DNA of 37,974 nucleotides from Mycolicibacterium houstonense (GCF_900078665.2 NZ_LT546208.1:343932-381905); one strand, 5' to 3'; positions 1-8,393 are shown, numbered from the stretch's first letter. Notes: generated from the sequence alone by a model not told the origin. Translations and numbers: made by a program.

Positions 1-153
1 ACCGGGCATCCCGAGGGCACTGCGGCGCCGGCGCAGGACAGCGCCGATGCCGCACCGGTGACCGATGCGGACACCGCCGGTGAGGCCTCGACCAACGGGC
101 GTCGCCGCCGCCGGCGTCGTCCCCGCAAGACCGAGACCGCGACAGCCGGCTGA
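1..153 (+). CDS. C-terminal tail of a DEAD-box RNA helicase (RhlE-like), partial
   Basis: Open from the first base in frame 1 and ending in TGA at 151-153. Only the last 50 residues are present: an Ala/Asp/Thr-rich linker followed by a run of seven arginines (about residues 34-40 of the fragment) and a short basic end. Such basic tails are typical of actinobacterial DEAD-box helicases. No catalytic motif lies in the window, so the identity rests on position: in M. tuberculosis rhlE (Rv3211) directly precedes the Rv3212 homologue found here 18 nt downstream. The tail would help hold RNA. It could belong to another basic-tailed protein, but gene order makes the helicase the best reading. Confidence 0.6.
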   Translation, partial: TGHPEGTAAPAQDSADAAPVTDADTAGEASTNGRRRRRRRPRKTETATAG

Positions 154-171
154 CCGGCGCTCGCCGAGTCG

Positions 172-1398
172 ATGGTCAAACCCGAACGCCGCACCCGCGG
201 CGACATGGCTGCCGCCGCGGCAATCGTCGCGATCGTCGCGCTGGCGGCGGGACTGATCTGGTGGACCAGTGATGCCCGGGCCACCATCAGTAGGCCTGCC
301 GCCACGCCGGTTCCCTACCTGACGCCGGCCCGCGAGGTACCGGCCGGGCTGCAACAGCTGTGGGCCGTCGAAAGCCCCAAGACCACCCAGCCGGTGCTGG
401 CCGGCGGGTCGGCGGTGACGGCCGACGGCTCCACCGTCAGCGGGCGTGATCCGGTCAGCGGTGCGGTGTTGTGGAGCTATGCCCGCGATCTCGAACTGTG
501 CGGTGTGACCTCGGTGTACCAGTACGCCGTCGCGGTGTATCCCGACGTCCGCGGCTGTGGACAGGTCAGCACGATCGACGGCAGGTCCGGCAAGCGAGGA
601 CCCGCGCGCACCGCCTACGCCGATCCCGAGGTGCGGTTGTCCTCCGACGGCACGACCGTGCTCTCGGCCGGGGACAGCCGCCTCGAGCTGTGGCGCTCGG
701 ACATGGTCCGGATGCTGTCCTACGGCGCCCTGGACGCCCGCATCAAGCCGGGCGTACCTGCTTCACCGATCTGCCGGCAGCTGTCGGCGGCGGCGAGTTC
801 CTCGGCCGTCTCTGTGCTCGAGTCCTGCCCGAAGAGCAAGTTCGTGCGGCTGACGCTGCTGCGCCCGGCCGACGAAGAAGACACCCCCGAAGTGCGCAAC
901 GTCGAACTGCAGGACATCACCGACGAGTCCGGCGCCCAGGTGGTCGCGGTGTCGGGTACGACCACCGCGGTATACCTGCCGACCCCGAAGCCGGCGCTGA
1001 ACATCATCGACGAAACCGGAAAAACTCTGGCCAGCCTGCCGCTGGCCAAGCCTGCCGCACCGCAGTCGACCACCACCCGCGCCGGCGACCTGATCACCTG
1101 GTGGACGGGTGACTCGGTGCTGGTGTTCAGCACCACCGGAGGTTCGGGGCTGCGTTACAAGTTCACCATCAGCCCGTCGGGCCCGCATCTGCCTGTCGGA
1201 CCGGCCACCGTGATGGCCGGCCACCTGCTGGTGCCGGTCAACGACGGCTACGACGTATTCGACCCGGAGAGCGGAACCGGACAGCGCCACATCGCCCTGC
1301 CGCGCACGCCCAGTGTGTCGCCCGTGGTGCCCGCGGTGGCCGGAGACACCCTGCTCGAACAACGCGGCACCCAGCTGGTCGCTCTGGGCGCCGCTTAG
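172..1398 (+). CDS. Membrane-anchored PQQ-like beta-propeller protein (Rv3212 homologue)
   Basis: 408 residues. A basic start (MVKPERRTRGD) is followed by one hydrophobic helix (about residues 12-31), so the protein is probably anchored by its N-terminus with the bulk outside the membrane. The rest has repeated short beta-type segments such as VTADGSTVSGRDPVSGAVLW and VNDGYDVFDPESG that resemble PQQ-like/WD propeller blades. Two cysteines (in ELCGV and RGCGQ) lie close together and could form an extracytoplasmic disulfide. No catalytic motif is visible. It follows the helicase gene in the same direction with an 18-nt gap and may be co-transcribed. Function is unknown; a scaffold or envelope-associated role is inference. 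Confidence 0.75.
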   Translation: MVKPERRTRGDMAAAAAIVAIVALAAGLIWWTSDARATISRPAATPVPYLTPAREVPAGLQQLWAVESPKTTQPVLAGGSAVTADGSTVSGRDPVSGAVLWSYARDLELCGVTSVYQYAVAVYPDVRGCGQVSTIDGRSGKRGPARTAYADPEVRLSSDGTTVLSAGDSRLELWRSDMVRMLSYGALDARIKPGVPASPICRQLSAAASSSAVSVLESCPKSKFVRLTLLRPADEEDTPEVRNVELQDITDESGAQVVAVSGTTTAVYLPTPKPALNIIDETGKTLASLPLAKPAAPQSTTTRAGDLITWWTGDSVLVFSTTGGSGLRYKFTISPSGPHLPVGPATVMAGHLLVPVNDGYDVFDPESGTGQRHIALPRTPSVSPVVPAVAGDTLLEQRGTQLVALGAA

Positions 1399-1427
1399 GG
1401 CCCAGGGTGACCGGGCGGGCCCGGGAG

Positions 1428-2129
1428 TCAGCCGATGTCGATCACGATCACGGTCGTGTTGTCGCTGCCGCCGGCCGCGTTGGCGACCTGCACCAGCCGC
1501 TGCGCCGCGTCGTCCGGTTCGGCACAGGTGGCCGCTGCGGCGACCTCGGCGTCGGCCGCACCCGCGAACAAGCCGTCACTGCTGATCAACAACCGGTCGC
1601 CGGGACGGCAGTCGAGGTCGAACAAGTCGGGCCGGATGATCGGGCCGATCCCCAGCGCCCGGGTCAACAGGTTGCGGTGCGGGTGGAACCGGGCCTCCTC
1701 ACGGGTGATCTCACCGGCGGTCACCAGCTCCCCGGAGACACTGTGGTCATCGGTGAGCTGGCGCATGACACCGTCACGGATGCGGTTCAACGGGGAATCG
1801 CCGATGTTGATGGCCATCGGCCCGCCCTGGTCGTCGCCGAAGATCGCGACCAGTGTCAGGGTTGCTCCCGAACTCGTGCCCGACGCGCTGATGTGAGCGA
1901 AGACCTGCTCATTGGCCTGCTGCACCGCGCCGATCAGCCCACCACGATCCTGGGTGGCGGCGAATCCGGCGGCCAGCACCTCCAAGGCGATCCGGCTGGC
2001 GTGTTCACCGTCCGGCCCGAACCCGTCGGACACCGCGTACAGGATCCCGTCGGCCAGCACCGAATCCTGATTGCTCTCCCGCACCGGCCCCTGATCGGTG
2101 GCCGTCGCGGCCCGCAACACCGAAACCAT
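1428..2129 (-). CDS. PP2C-family serine/threonine phosphatase
   Basis: 233 residues, a bare PP2C catalytic domain with no membrane segment, so cytoplasmic. Metal-binding motifs are in order: NQD (D22), SDGFGPDG (D35-G36), a GDS motif in the middle, LLISSDGL, and the terminal GGSDNTTVIVID. The usual DGMGGH loop is replaced by DGFGPDG, so the second-shell residues differ from classic PstP-type enzymes although the metal aspartates remain. A phosphatase on Ser/Thr-phosphorylated proteins is expected. It lies 8 nt downstream of the ParA-like gene on the same strand, so the two are probably one transcript. I do not recall a PP2C gene at this position in M. tuberculosis; it looks like an addition to the conserved block. 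Confidence 0.85.
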   Translation of the reverse strand: MVSVLRAATATDQGPVRESNQDSVLADGILYAVSDGFGPDGEHASRIALEVLAAGFAATQDRGGLIGAVQQANEQVFAHISASGTSSGATLTLVAIFGDDQGGPMAINIGDSPLNRIRDGVMRQLTDDHSVSGELVTAGEITREEARFHPHRNLLTRALGIGPIIRPDLFDLDCRPGDRLLISSDGLFAGAADAEVAAAATCAEPDDAAQRLVQVANAAGGSDNTTVIVIDIG

Positions 2130-2137
2130 GCCCGCGC

Positions 2138-2935
2138 CTACACGACCTCGGGCGCGAAGGTCGGCAGCTTCTTGCCCGATTTCCAGTGCTTGAGCAGCGC
2201 CTGGGCCAGCTCGCGGTACGCGATCCCGCCCTTGCTCTTGCGGCCGGCCAGCACCGAGGAGCCCGAAGCGCTGGCCTCGGCGAACCGGACGGTTCGCGGG
2301 ATCGGCGGCGCCAGCACCGGCAGCTCGTAGCGGTCGGCGACGTCGAGCAACACGTCACGGCTGTGTGTGGTGCGCGAATCGTAGAGCGTGGGCAACGCAC
2401 CCAGCAGGGACAGCTCGGGATTGGTGATCTGCTGCACGTCGGCGATCGTGCGCAGGAACTGGCCGACCCCGCGGTGCGCCAGGGTTTCGCACTGCAAGGG
2501 CACGATCACGTCGTTCGCGGCGGTCAGGCCGTTGAGGGTCAGCACCCCCAGCGACGGCGGACAGTCGATGATCACCACGTCGAAATCGGATTCCAGTTTG
2601 GCCAGGGCCCGTTTGAGCGCATACTCCCGCCCGGCGCGCATCAACAGCATGGCCTCGGAGCCGGCAAGGTCGATGTTGGCCGGCAGCAGCGTCATGCCCT
2701 CGGCCGTGTCGACCAGGGCGGCCCCCGGCTCGACATCGCCGAGCAACACCTCGTGCACCGATACCGGCAGCTTGTCCGGGTCGTGGCCAAGCGAAAACGT
2801 CAGACAGCCTTGCGGATCCAGATCCACCAGCAACACCCGGCGCCCCTGCTCGGACATTGCCGCCCCCAGCGACGCCACCGTCGTCGTCTTGGCTACCCCA
2901 CCCTTTTGATTGGCGACCGCTAATACTCGCGTCAC
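2138..2935 (-). CDS. ParA/Soj-like P-loop ATPase (Rv3213c homologue)
   Basis: 265 residues from GTG at 2935; an in-frame TTG at 2947 would add four residues, but the GTG form (VTRVLAVANQKGG) matches the remembered start of Rv3213c. The deviant Walker A KGGVAKTT (residues 11-18) with the signature first lysine, the A' motif LVDLDPQG and Walker B VIIDCPP mark a MinD/ParA dimerising ATPase that binds DNA or a surface in the ATP state. No ParB-type gene is adjacent, so this is an orphan ParA rather than a plasmid or chromosome partition pair. It is divergent from the gpm2-entC operon and probably co-transcribed with the downstream PP2C phosphatase. Confidence 0.88.
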   Translation of the reverse strand: MTRVLAVANQKGGVAKTTTVASLGAAMSEQGRRVLLVDLDPQGCLTFSLGHDPDKLPVSVHEVLLGDVEPGAALVDTAEGMTLLPANIDLAGSEAMLLMRAGREYALKRALAKLESDFDVVIIDCPPSLGVLTLNGLTAANDVIVPLQCETLAHRGVGQFLRTIADVQQITNPELSLLGALPTLYDSRTTHSRDVLLDVADRYELPVLAPPIPRTVRFAEASASGSSVLAGRKSKGGIAYRELAQALLKHWKSGKKLPTFAPEVV

Positions 2936-2993
2936 ACCTTCATCCAAGCACGCTCCCGACGGCAGTGCCGGGACGTGCGGCAGAATCGCCGGT

Positions 2994-3605
2994 GTGAGCG
3001 ACCGCCTGCACCGCCTGATCCTGCTGCGTCACGGCGAGACCGAGTGGTCGGCCAGCGGCAGGCACACGGGCCGCACCGAGTTGGAGCTCACCGATACCGG
3101 GCGCGAACAGGCCGGGCTCGCGCGGCCGGCCCTGGCCGAGCTGCAGTTGAACGACCCACTGGTGATCAGCAGCCCCCGGCGGCGGGCACTGGTCACCGCC
3201 GAACTGGCCGGCCTGCACGTCGACGAGGTCAACCCGGTACTCGCCGAATGGGATTATGGCGACTACGAGGGGCTGACCACCCCGCAGATCCGCCAGACCG
3301 TGCCCGATTGGCTGGTGTGGACCCACGGCTGCCCCGGCGGCGAGAGCGTGGCCGCGGTCGGTGAACGCGCCGATCGCGCCGTCGCGCTGGCACTGCGGCA
3401 TCTGCCTGCCCGCGACGTGGTCTTCGTCGGGCACGGCCACTTCTCCCGCGCGGTTCTGACCCGCTGGGCCGAGCTGCCGGTGTCCGCGGGCATCCGGGTG
3501 TCAATGGTGCCCGCTTCGCTCGCGGTGTGTGGTTTCGAGCACGGCGTGCGCCAGATCATCGCGCTCGGGCTGACCGGTCACCCCAACCCCTGCCTGTCGC
3601 AGTGA
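2994..3605 (+). CDS. gpm2: Histidine phosphatase superfamily acid phosphatase (Rv3214/Gpm2)
   Basis: 203 residues from GTG 2994. The RHGE motif (R12-H13-G14-E15) carries the phospho-accepting histidine, and FVGHGHFSRA supplies the second catalytic histidine near the C-terminus. The family includes cofactor-dependent phosphoglycerate mutases, but the M. tuberculosis homologue Rv3214 was shown biochemically and structurally to act as a phosphatase, so mutase activity is not assumed. A longer in-frame ORF begins at 2910 but would run into the divergent parA gene; the start 13 nt before the family core (LILLRHGE) is preferred. It heads a tightly overlapping operon with entC and a GNAT gene. Confidence 0.88.
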   Translation: MSDRLHRLILLRHGETEWSASGRHTGRTELELTDTGREQAGLARPALAELQLNDPLVISSPRRRALVTAELAGLHVDEVNPVLAEWDYGDYEGLTTPQIRQTVPDWLVWTHGCPGGESVAAVGERADRAVALALRHLPARDVVFVGHGHFSRAVLTRWAELPVSAGIRVSMVPASLAVCGFEHGVRQIIALGLTGHPNPCLSQ

Positions 3606-4687
3606 ACCCGTCGTTCGTGCTGGCCGGGCCGACCGGCGCCCTGTTGGCCCACGGGCTGCGCACCGGCTTCGCCGACGTCGCCGAGGCCAAGGCGGCGCTG
3701 CGAGCGGGAACGCCGATCGTGCTGGGCGCCTTACCTTTTGACCCGACGGCACCGGCCGCGTTGTACGAGCCCGAGTCGGTTCAGCGGGCCGAGGCACTGC
3801 CGGACTGGCCGCCCGCACCGCCCCCGGTGATAGCGCACCGCGAAACCCTGCCGCCGAGCCCGGTGCACCGCGAACGTGTTGCCGAGGCGATCCGGCGACT
3901 GCAAGATCCGCGGATCCCGATCGACAAGGTGGTGTTGGCCCGCGCCCTGCGGTTGACCGCGGACTCCCCGTGGGACGTGCGCACCGTGTTGCGCCGGCTG
4001 GCCGACGCCGACCCCGCGGCCACCGTCTACCTGGCCGATCTGTCCCCGGCGGGCGGCGACCACACCGGTGCCGCGCTGGTGGGGGCGAGTCCCGAATTGC
4101 TGGTGGCCCGCGACGGTGAGACGGTGATCTGTCAGCCGTTCGCCGGATCGGCCCCACGCTCGGCCGACCCGGAGATCGATGCGGCCAACGCCGCCGCACT
4201 GGCGGCCTCGGCGAAGAACCGCCACGAGCATCAGCTGGTGGTCGACATGTTGCGGCAAGCGCTGGATCCGTTGTGCGTGGACCTGCGGATCGCCGAATCC
4301 CCGGAGCTGCACGGCACCGACGCGCTGTGGCACCTGAGCACCCCCGTCGTCGGCCAGTTGCGCGAAAAGCAGACCACGGCAATCGATCTCGCACTCGCAC
4401 TGCATCCCACCCCGGCGGTCGGCGGCGTTCCGACCGACCTCGCCGCGGCGTTGATCGGCGAGTTGGAGGGCGACCGCGGGTTCTATGCCGGGGCCGTCGG
4501 TTGGTGTGACAGCCGCGGCGACGGACGCTGGGTGGTGTCGATCCGCTGTGCGGTGCTGTCGGCAGATCGGCGCACGGCCCTGGCCAGTGCCGGCGGCGGT
4601 ATTGTCGCCGAATCCGATCCTGATGACGAGGTCGACGAGACCACCACGAAATTCAAGACCATCCTGACGGGACTGGGGGCGATATGA
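3602..4687 (+). CDS. entC: Isochorismate synthase (chorismate-binding family, EntC/MenF type)
   Basis: 361 residues from GTG 3602, whose GTGA overlaps the gpm2 stop codon, indicating translational coupling. The C-terminal two thirds is a chorismate-utilising domain: KVVLARAL, FAGSAPRS, KNRHEHQLVVDML (general-base lysine and metal-binding glutamate region), HPTPAVGGVP and the ELEGDRGFYAGAVGW block near the end. The reaction is chorismate to isochorismate, feeding menaquinone or salicylate-type metabolites. Mycobactin salicylate normally comes from MbtI elsewhere in the genome, so a menaquinone role is plausible but inferred. The stop overlaps the start of the following GNAT gene by ATGA. Confidence 0.88.
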   Translation: MNPSFVLAGPTGALLAHGLRTGFADVAEAKAALRAGTPIVLGALPFDPTAPAALYEPESVQRAEALPDWPPAPPPVIAHRETLPPSPVHRERVAEAIRRLQDPRIPIDKVVLARALRLTADSPWDVRTVLRRLADADPAATVYLADLSPAGGDHTGAALVGASPELLVARDGETVICQPFAGSAPRSADPEIDAANAAALAASAKNRHEHQLVVDMLRQALDPLCVDLRIAESPELHGTDALWHLSTPVVGQLREKQTTAIDLALALHPTPAVGGVPTDLAAALIGELEGDRGFYAGAVGWCDSRGDGRWVVSIRCAVLSADRRTALASAGGGIVAESDPDDEVDETTTKFKTILTGLGAI

Positions 4688-5178
4688 GCGAGCTGATCCG
4701 CCGGGCACGGCCGGGCGACGAGGTCGAGATCACCGCGATGATCCGCGAGCTGGCCGAATTCGAACGGGCCGCGCACGAGTGCACCGTGACCGAAAAGCAG
4801 ATGCACACAGCACTTTTCGGTGACCGCCCGGTGGCATATGCGCACATGGTGGAGGTCGACGGGCAGATCGCCGCGACCGCGGTGTGGTTCCTGAACTTCT
4901 CCACCTGGGACGGAGTGGCCGGCGTCTATCTGGAAGATCTCTACGTGCGTCCGGCCTTCCGGCGCCGAGGTCTGGCCCGGAAACTGTTGTCCACCTTGGC
5001 CGCCGAATGCGTCGAGCAGGGCTACACCCGGCTCACGTGGGCGGTGCTGAACTGGAACGTCAACGCCATCGCGCTGTACGACGCGGTCGGCGGCGAGCCC
5101 CAGACCGAGTGGACCACCTACCGGGTATCGGGCCCCGAACTCAGCGCGCTGGCCGCCGAGTTCGGAGATGCTGATTAG
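4684..5178 (+). CDS. GNAT-family N-acetyltransferase (Rv3216 homologue)
   Basis: 164 residues. The single-domain GNAT fold is clear: beta strand with LEDLYVRPAFRRRGLARKLL (acetyl-CoA pyrophosphate loop, RRRGLA), then a helix, WAVLNWNVNAIALYDAVGG (motif B with the conserved Asn-Ala-Tyr region). Resembles diamine/spermidine and other small-molecule acetyltransferases of the SAT type; the substrate cannot be read from sequence. The ATG overlaps the entC stop codon (ATGA), so it is the third cistron of the gpm2-entC operon. In M. tuberculosis the same order is kept, suggesting a lasting functional link, though none is established. Confidence 0.85.
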   Translation: MSELIRRARPGDEVEITAMIRELAEFERAAHECTVTEKQMHTALFGDRPVAYAHMVEVDGQIAATAVWFLNFSTWDGVAGVYLEDLYVRPAFRRRGLARKLLSTLAAECVEQGYTRLTWAVLNWNVNAIALYDAVGGEPQTEWTTYRVSGPELSALAAEFGDAD

Positions 5179-5188
5179 GTGCACTGGG

Positions 5189-5869
5189 ATGCGGACCTGG
5201 CGAACGATTCTGGATCAACTGACCTCGCTCGGCGGACGCCGTGACGCGGGCGCCGAACGGTCACCGCAAGCCCGACTTCTGGACCAGGTTGCCTGGCTGG
5301 AATCTGCCGAGATTCTGGAGCCCGGTGAGGTGACCGACGACGAACTCATCGGGTGTGCCGAAGGTCTCGACGTGTTCGACAACGTGGACATGTGGGCGGT
5401 GATGTGGGTTCTGCGGGCGCTGGAAGGCAAGCGGGGCACACCGTTTCGCCGGCTCGCATTCTTCGACGACCAGTCCGAGACCACGTTCGATACGCCCTTC
5501 GAAGTGGTGTCCGAGTTCGCGCGCATCAGTGGATATCAAGGTCCGTTGCGCCAGCTCCGTCTCGACATGGGCGATGACTGCCCCGCCGGCACGCCAAACG
5601 GCCAGCCACCCAATGCGGTCATCGAGTTCGAGATGGGCGCTCAAAGGCACTCGCTGCCATTCGTCATGTACGGCAAGTACTCATCCCGCGATCTGATGAT
5701 GCAGCTGGCACCCATATTCACCCCGTCCGGCAGCACCCGCCGCTTCTACGGTGGCCGGTTCCGCAAACAGCCGGACATCCATCCGGTCATCACCTACGCG
5801 AATCCGGAGAAAGTCGCAGACCTGAACGCAGCGATCTGGAGGAAACCGACTTTCCTCCGACTCAGCTGA
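5189..5869 (+). CDS. Hypothetical protein, unrecognised family
   Basis: 226 residues from ATG 5189, preceded by AGGTG at a workable distance; ATG 5168, inside the GNAT gene, would add seven residues. I do not recognise the family. The protein looks soluble: no signal peptide or membrane helix, acidic N-terminal half with leucine/aspartate-rich helices (DELIGCAEGLDVFDNVD), then a more beta-like C-terminal half ending in basic, aromatic residues. It has no counterpart at this place in M. tuberculosis, and its base use is less GC-biased than the neighbours (codons such as AGG, AAA, ATA-type context), hinting at later acquisition. It could be read through from the gpm2-entC-GNAT operon. Confidence 0.7.
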   Translation: MRTWRTILDQLTSLGGRRDAGAERSPQARLLDQVAWLESAEILEPGEVTDDELIGCAEGLDVFDNVDMWAVMWVLRALEGKRGTPFRRLAFFDDQSETTFDTPFEVVSEFARISGYQGPLRQLRLDMGDDCPAGTPNGQPPNAVIEFEMGAQRHSLPFVMYGKYSSRDLMMQLAPIFTPSGSTRRFYGGRFRKQPDIHPVITYANPEKVADLNAAIWRKPTFLRLS

Positions 5870-5905
5870 CACACAACGGTATCCACGGCCCGCCGCGTAT
5901 CCCTA

Positions 5906-6283
5906 CTAGTCGCGACTGGTGATCCAGTCCACCGCGGACGGGCTGAACAACAGGCCCAGGGTCACCAGCGCGAGCACCCCGACCAGCACGCCGTACACGA
6001 CGTGGTGGGAGGTGATGACGTACCAGGCCACCGGGAGCAACAGCAGGTTGGTCAGCACCGCGATGCCACGGCCCCAGCGCCGTGCCGTGATCAGCGCCCA
6101 GCCGCCGGCGAGCACCCCGCCGCCGATGAGGACGAACCAGATCGCGGTGCCATAACCGCTGACGATCTGCTGGTCGGCACCGCCGATCGCGCGCACCAGC
6201 AGCACCACGGCCATGATCAGCGCGGCCGCCCCTTCGGCGGCGGTGAGAAAACCTGCGTAGCGGATCGCGGGAGGCTGTGTCAC
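5906..6283 (-). CDS. Small four-helix integral membrane protein (Rv3217c homologue)
   Basis: 125 residues with four predicted membrane helices (approximately 11-33, 43-63, 72-90 and 93-113), short loops and a basic loop TARRWGRG consistent with a cytoplasmic face. No charged residues in the helices suggest transport chemistry. The ATG overlaps the aroQ stop codon by four bases (ATGA on the minus strand), so it is translated from the aroQ transcript. Function is unknown. Confidence 0.8.
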   Translation of the reverse strand: MTQPPAIRYAGFLTAAEGAAALIMAVVLLVRAIGGADQQIVSGYGTAIWFVLIGGGVLAGGWALITARRWGRGIAVLTNLLLLPVAWYVITSHHVVYGVLVGVLALVTLGLLFSPSAVDWITSRD

Positions 6284-6732
6284 GACAGCCGCTCCGCCAG
6301 GTAGCGCACGGCGTACTCGTATCCGGCCGGTCCGGCCCCGGCGATGACCACCTGGGCGACGGCCGATACGTACGAGTGATGCCGGAACGACTCCCGGGTG
6401 TGGATGTTGCTCAGATGCACCTCGACCACGGGTAGGTCAACCGCACTGAGCGCGTCGCGAATCGCCACCGAGGTGTGGCTGTAGGCCGCGGGATTGATGA
6501 TGATGCCGACGCAGTCCTGCCGGGCCGCCTGGATGGCATCGACCAGTTCACCCTCGTAGTTGCTCTGCACCGCGCGGACCTCGAAACCGTACCCGGCGGC
6601 GGTGTCGGCGACCTGCTGCTCGATCTGCGCCAGCGTCGTGGACCCGTAGATTTCGGGCTGCCGGGTACCGAGCATGTTGAGGTTCGGTCCGTTGACGAGC
6701 AGTAGACAGGGCTTTCCCGGGCGTGCGGTCAC
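6280..6732 (-). CDS. Type II 3-dehydroquinate dehydratase (AroQ class)
   Basis: 150 residues from GTG 6732, the usual length for this family; the box TACCGT at 6745-6740, 7 nt before the GTG, fits a leaderless mRNA and supports this start over longer in-frame options. All family signatures are present: [20 protein letters not shown] with R24 and catalytic Y29 on the flexible lid, [23 protein letters not shown] with the proton-donating histidine, and [12 protein letters not shown]. It interconverts 3-dehydroquinate and 3-dehydroshikimate. M. tuberculosis keeps its biosynthetic enzyme (Rv2537c) in the aro cluster far from here, so this is probably a second copy, perhaps for quinate/shikimate use. 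No quinate-uptake or dehydrogenase gene is nearby. Confidence 0.87.
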   Translation of the reverse strand: MTARPGKPCLLLVNGPNLNMLGTRQPEIYGSTTLAQIEQQVADTAAGYGFEVRAVQSNYEGELVDAIQAARQDCVGIIINPAAYSHTSVAIRDALSAVDLPVVEVHLSNIHTRESFRHHSYVSAVAQVVIAGAGPAGYEYAVRYLAERLS

Positions 6733-6852
6733 CTTCAGTACGGTACCGGCTGGTTTCACGGCGTCGAGATCGACGCGAGGGTTGTGGTCGGGCAGAATTC
6801 GCAACCCTGACGTCGATTTCGGCGTGGGCGACCGGCGGCGATAATTGACCGC

Positions 6853-7242
6853 GTGTCGAGCGACGAGCACTGCCCCTGCGGCACCGGACATCCCTACGCC
6901 GACTGCTGCGGGCCGCTGCACGCCGGCACACGGCCGGCCGCCACGGCCGTCGCCCTGATGCGGTCACGGTTCAGCGCGTTCTCCGTCGGCGACGTCGACT
7001 ACCTGCTCACCTCCTGGCATCCCGACACCCGCCCCGCAGACCTGTCCCTCGACGAGACGATCGCGTGGCGCCGATTGCAGATCGTCGACACCAACGCCGG
7101 CGGCGAGGACGACCCCACCGGTGTCGTCGAGTTCCGCGCCCAGTACGTCCACGGCGGCACCCGCCACATCCTGCATGAACGCAGCCGTTTCGAGCGGGTT
7201 AAGGGCCGGTGGCGTTACCTCGACGGGGACATCTACAAATAA
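6853..7242 (+). CDS. YchJ-family SEC-C motif protein
   Basis: 129 residues from GTG 6853, with GATAAT at 6840-6845 seven nt upstream, suggesting leaderless translation. The N-terminus is a zinc-binding SEC-C motif, C7-x-C9 then C18-C19 ([18 protein letters not shown]). The remainder is an NTF2-like cone fold typical of YchJ/UPF0225: [21 protein letters not shown], the WRRLQIVDT strand and a C-terminal WRYLDGD. The SEC-C module is shared with SecA, where it contacts SecB or ribosomes, but the role of stand-alone YchJ proteins is not established. Divergent from aroQ. Confidence 0.85.
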   Translation: MSSDEHCPCGTGHPYADCCGPLHAGTRPAATAVALMRSRFSAFSVGDVDYLLTSWHPDTRPADLSLDETIAWRRLQIVDTNAGGEDDPTGVVEFRAQYVHGGTRHILHERSRFERVKGRWRYLDGDIYK

Positions 7243-7277
7243 CGGCAGGACACCTTCCCCGGTTAGGCTCATGCCCC

Positions 7278-8240
7278 GTGCGTGCCGTGCTGATCGTCAA
7301 CCCGAACGCCACCTCCACGACCCCGGCGGGTCGTGACCTGCTGGCCCATGCGCTGGAAAGCCGGGTGACGCTGACCGTCGAACACACCAACCATCGAGGT
7401 CACGCCATCGAGATCGCGCGTGATGCCGCCCGCGACGGGGTGGACGTGCTGATCGTGCACGGCGGCGACGGCACGGTCAACGAGGTCGTCAACGGCGTGC
7501 TCGGCGAGTGCGGCACCCGACCCGACCCCAGCGTGGCGCCCGCGGTCGCCGTCGTGCCGGGCGGTTCGGCCAATGTGTTCGCCCGCGCGCTGGGCATCAG
7601 TCCCGATCCCATCGAGGCCACGAATCAACTCGTCGACCTGCTCGGCGGCTACCGGCTGGGACGCCCGTGGCGGCGCATCGGCCTGATGGACTGCGGTGAG
7701 CGCTGGGGGGTCTTCACCGCGGGCATGGGCGTCGACGGTGACGTGGTGGCGGCCGTGGAGGCTCAACGCGCCAAGGGACGCAAGGTCACCGCCTCGCGCT
7801 ACATCCGGGTGGCGGTCCGCGAGATGCTGGCCAGCGCCCGCAAGGAGCCGACGCTGACGCTGCGGCTGCCGGGCGCCGAGCCGGTGACCGGGGTGCACTT
7901 CGCGTTCGTATCCAACTCCAGCCCCTGGACGTATGCGAACACCCGCCCGGTGTGGACCAACCCCGACACCACGTTCGACACCGGCCTTGGCGTGTTCGCC
8001 ATCACGAGCATGAACATCTGGGCAAATCTGCGACTGGTCCGCCAGATGGTGGCCCGGAATCCGCGCCTGACGGCCAAGCATCTGATCCGTGAGGACGACC
8101 TGTCATCGGTCACCGTGACGAGCAACACGCCTGTCGCTTGCCAGATCGACGGAGATTACGTCGGCGAGCGCGAAATCATGACCTTCACGTCGGTCCCGGA
8201 GGCACTGTGCGTAGTCGCTCCGACGAAGAAAACTGATTGA
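7278..8240 (+). CDS. Diacylglycerol/lipid kinase catalytic-domain protein (Rv3218 homologue)
   Basis: 320 residues from GTG 7278. TAGGCT at 7264-7269 lies eight nt ahead, so the mRNA is probably leaderless, which argues against the longer in-frame ORF overlapping the YchJ gene. The DAGK_cat fold is visible: RAVLIVNPNAT (nucleotide-binding start), VHGGDGTVNEVVNG (the GGDGT signature) and PGGSANVFAR. The C-terminal half matches the YegS/LuxD-like beta sandwich with CQIDGDYVGE near the end. Expected to phosphorylate a lipid hydroxyl (diacylglycerol, sphingoid or related) at the inner membrane face. Exact substrate unknown. Confidence 0.87.
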   Translation: MRAVLIVNPNATSTTPAGRDLLAHALESRVTLTVEHTNHRGHAIEIARDAARDGVDVLIVHGGDGTVNEVVNGVLGECGTRPDPSVAPAVAVVPGGSANVFARALGISPDPIEATNQLVDLLGGYRLGRPWRRIGLMDCGERWGVFTAGMGVDGDVVAAVEAQRAKGRKVTASRYIRVAVREMLASARKEPTLTLRLPGAEPVTGVHFAFVSNSSPWTYANTRPVWTNPDTTFDTGLGVFAITSMNIWANLRLVRQMVARNPRLTAKHLIREDDLSSVTVTSNTPVACQIDGDYVGEREIMTFTSVPEALCVVAPTKKTD

Positions 8241-8332
8241 CCTGCGCAAACACACCGATCACGGTGGAATTAGGGCGCAGCTGTGTGTGAGTGTAGTACA
8301 CATGAGTGAGGGGTCTGGTAACCGACCCCGCC

Positions 8333-8393
8333 AGTGACATTGCCCACGTGTTAACTCAATGCTATTGACATCTGTTCAGCCTGTGAAAGCATC
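8333..8393 (+). promoter_or_regulatory. whiB1 promoter with CRP-like site
   Basis: AGTGACATTGCCCACG at 8333-8348 fits the mycobacterial CRP (Rv3676) pattern TGTGA-N6-TCACA with degenerate arms, and closely resembles what I recall of the characterised M. tuberculosis whiB1 CRP site. TTGACA at 8365-8370 is a good -35; AAGCAT at 8387-8392 is a weak -10 with a 16-nt spacer. The site centre would then be about 58 nt before a start near 8399, the position expected for a CRP class I activator. Upstream lie two more dyads: GTGTAGTACAC (8291-8301) and GGGGTC-N8-GACCCC (8310-8329). Confidence 0.65.
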
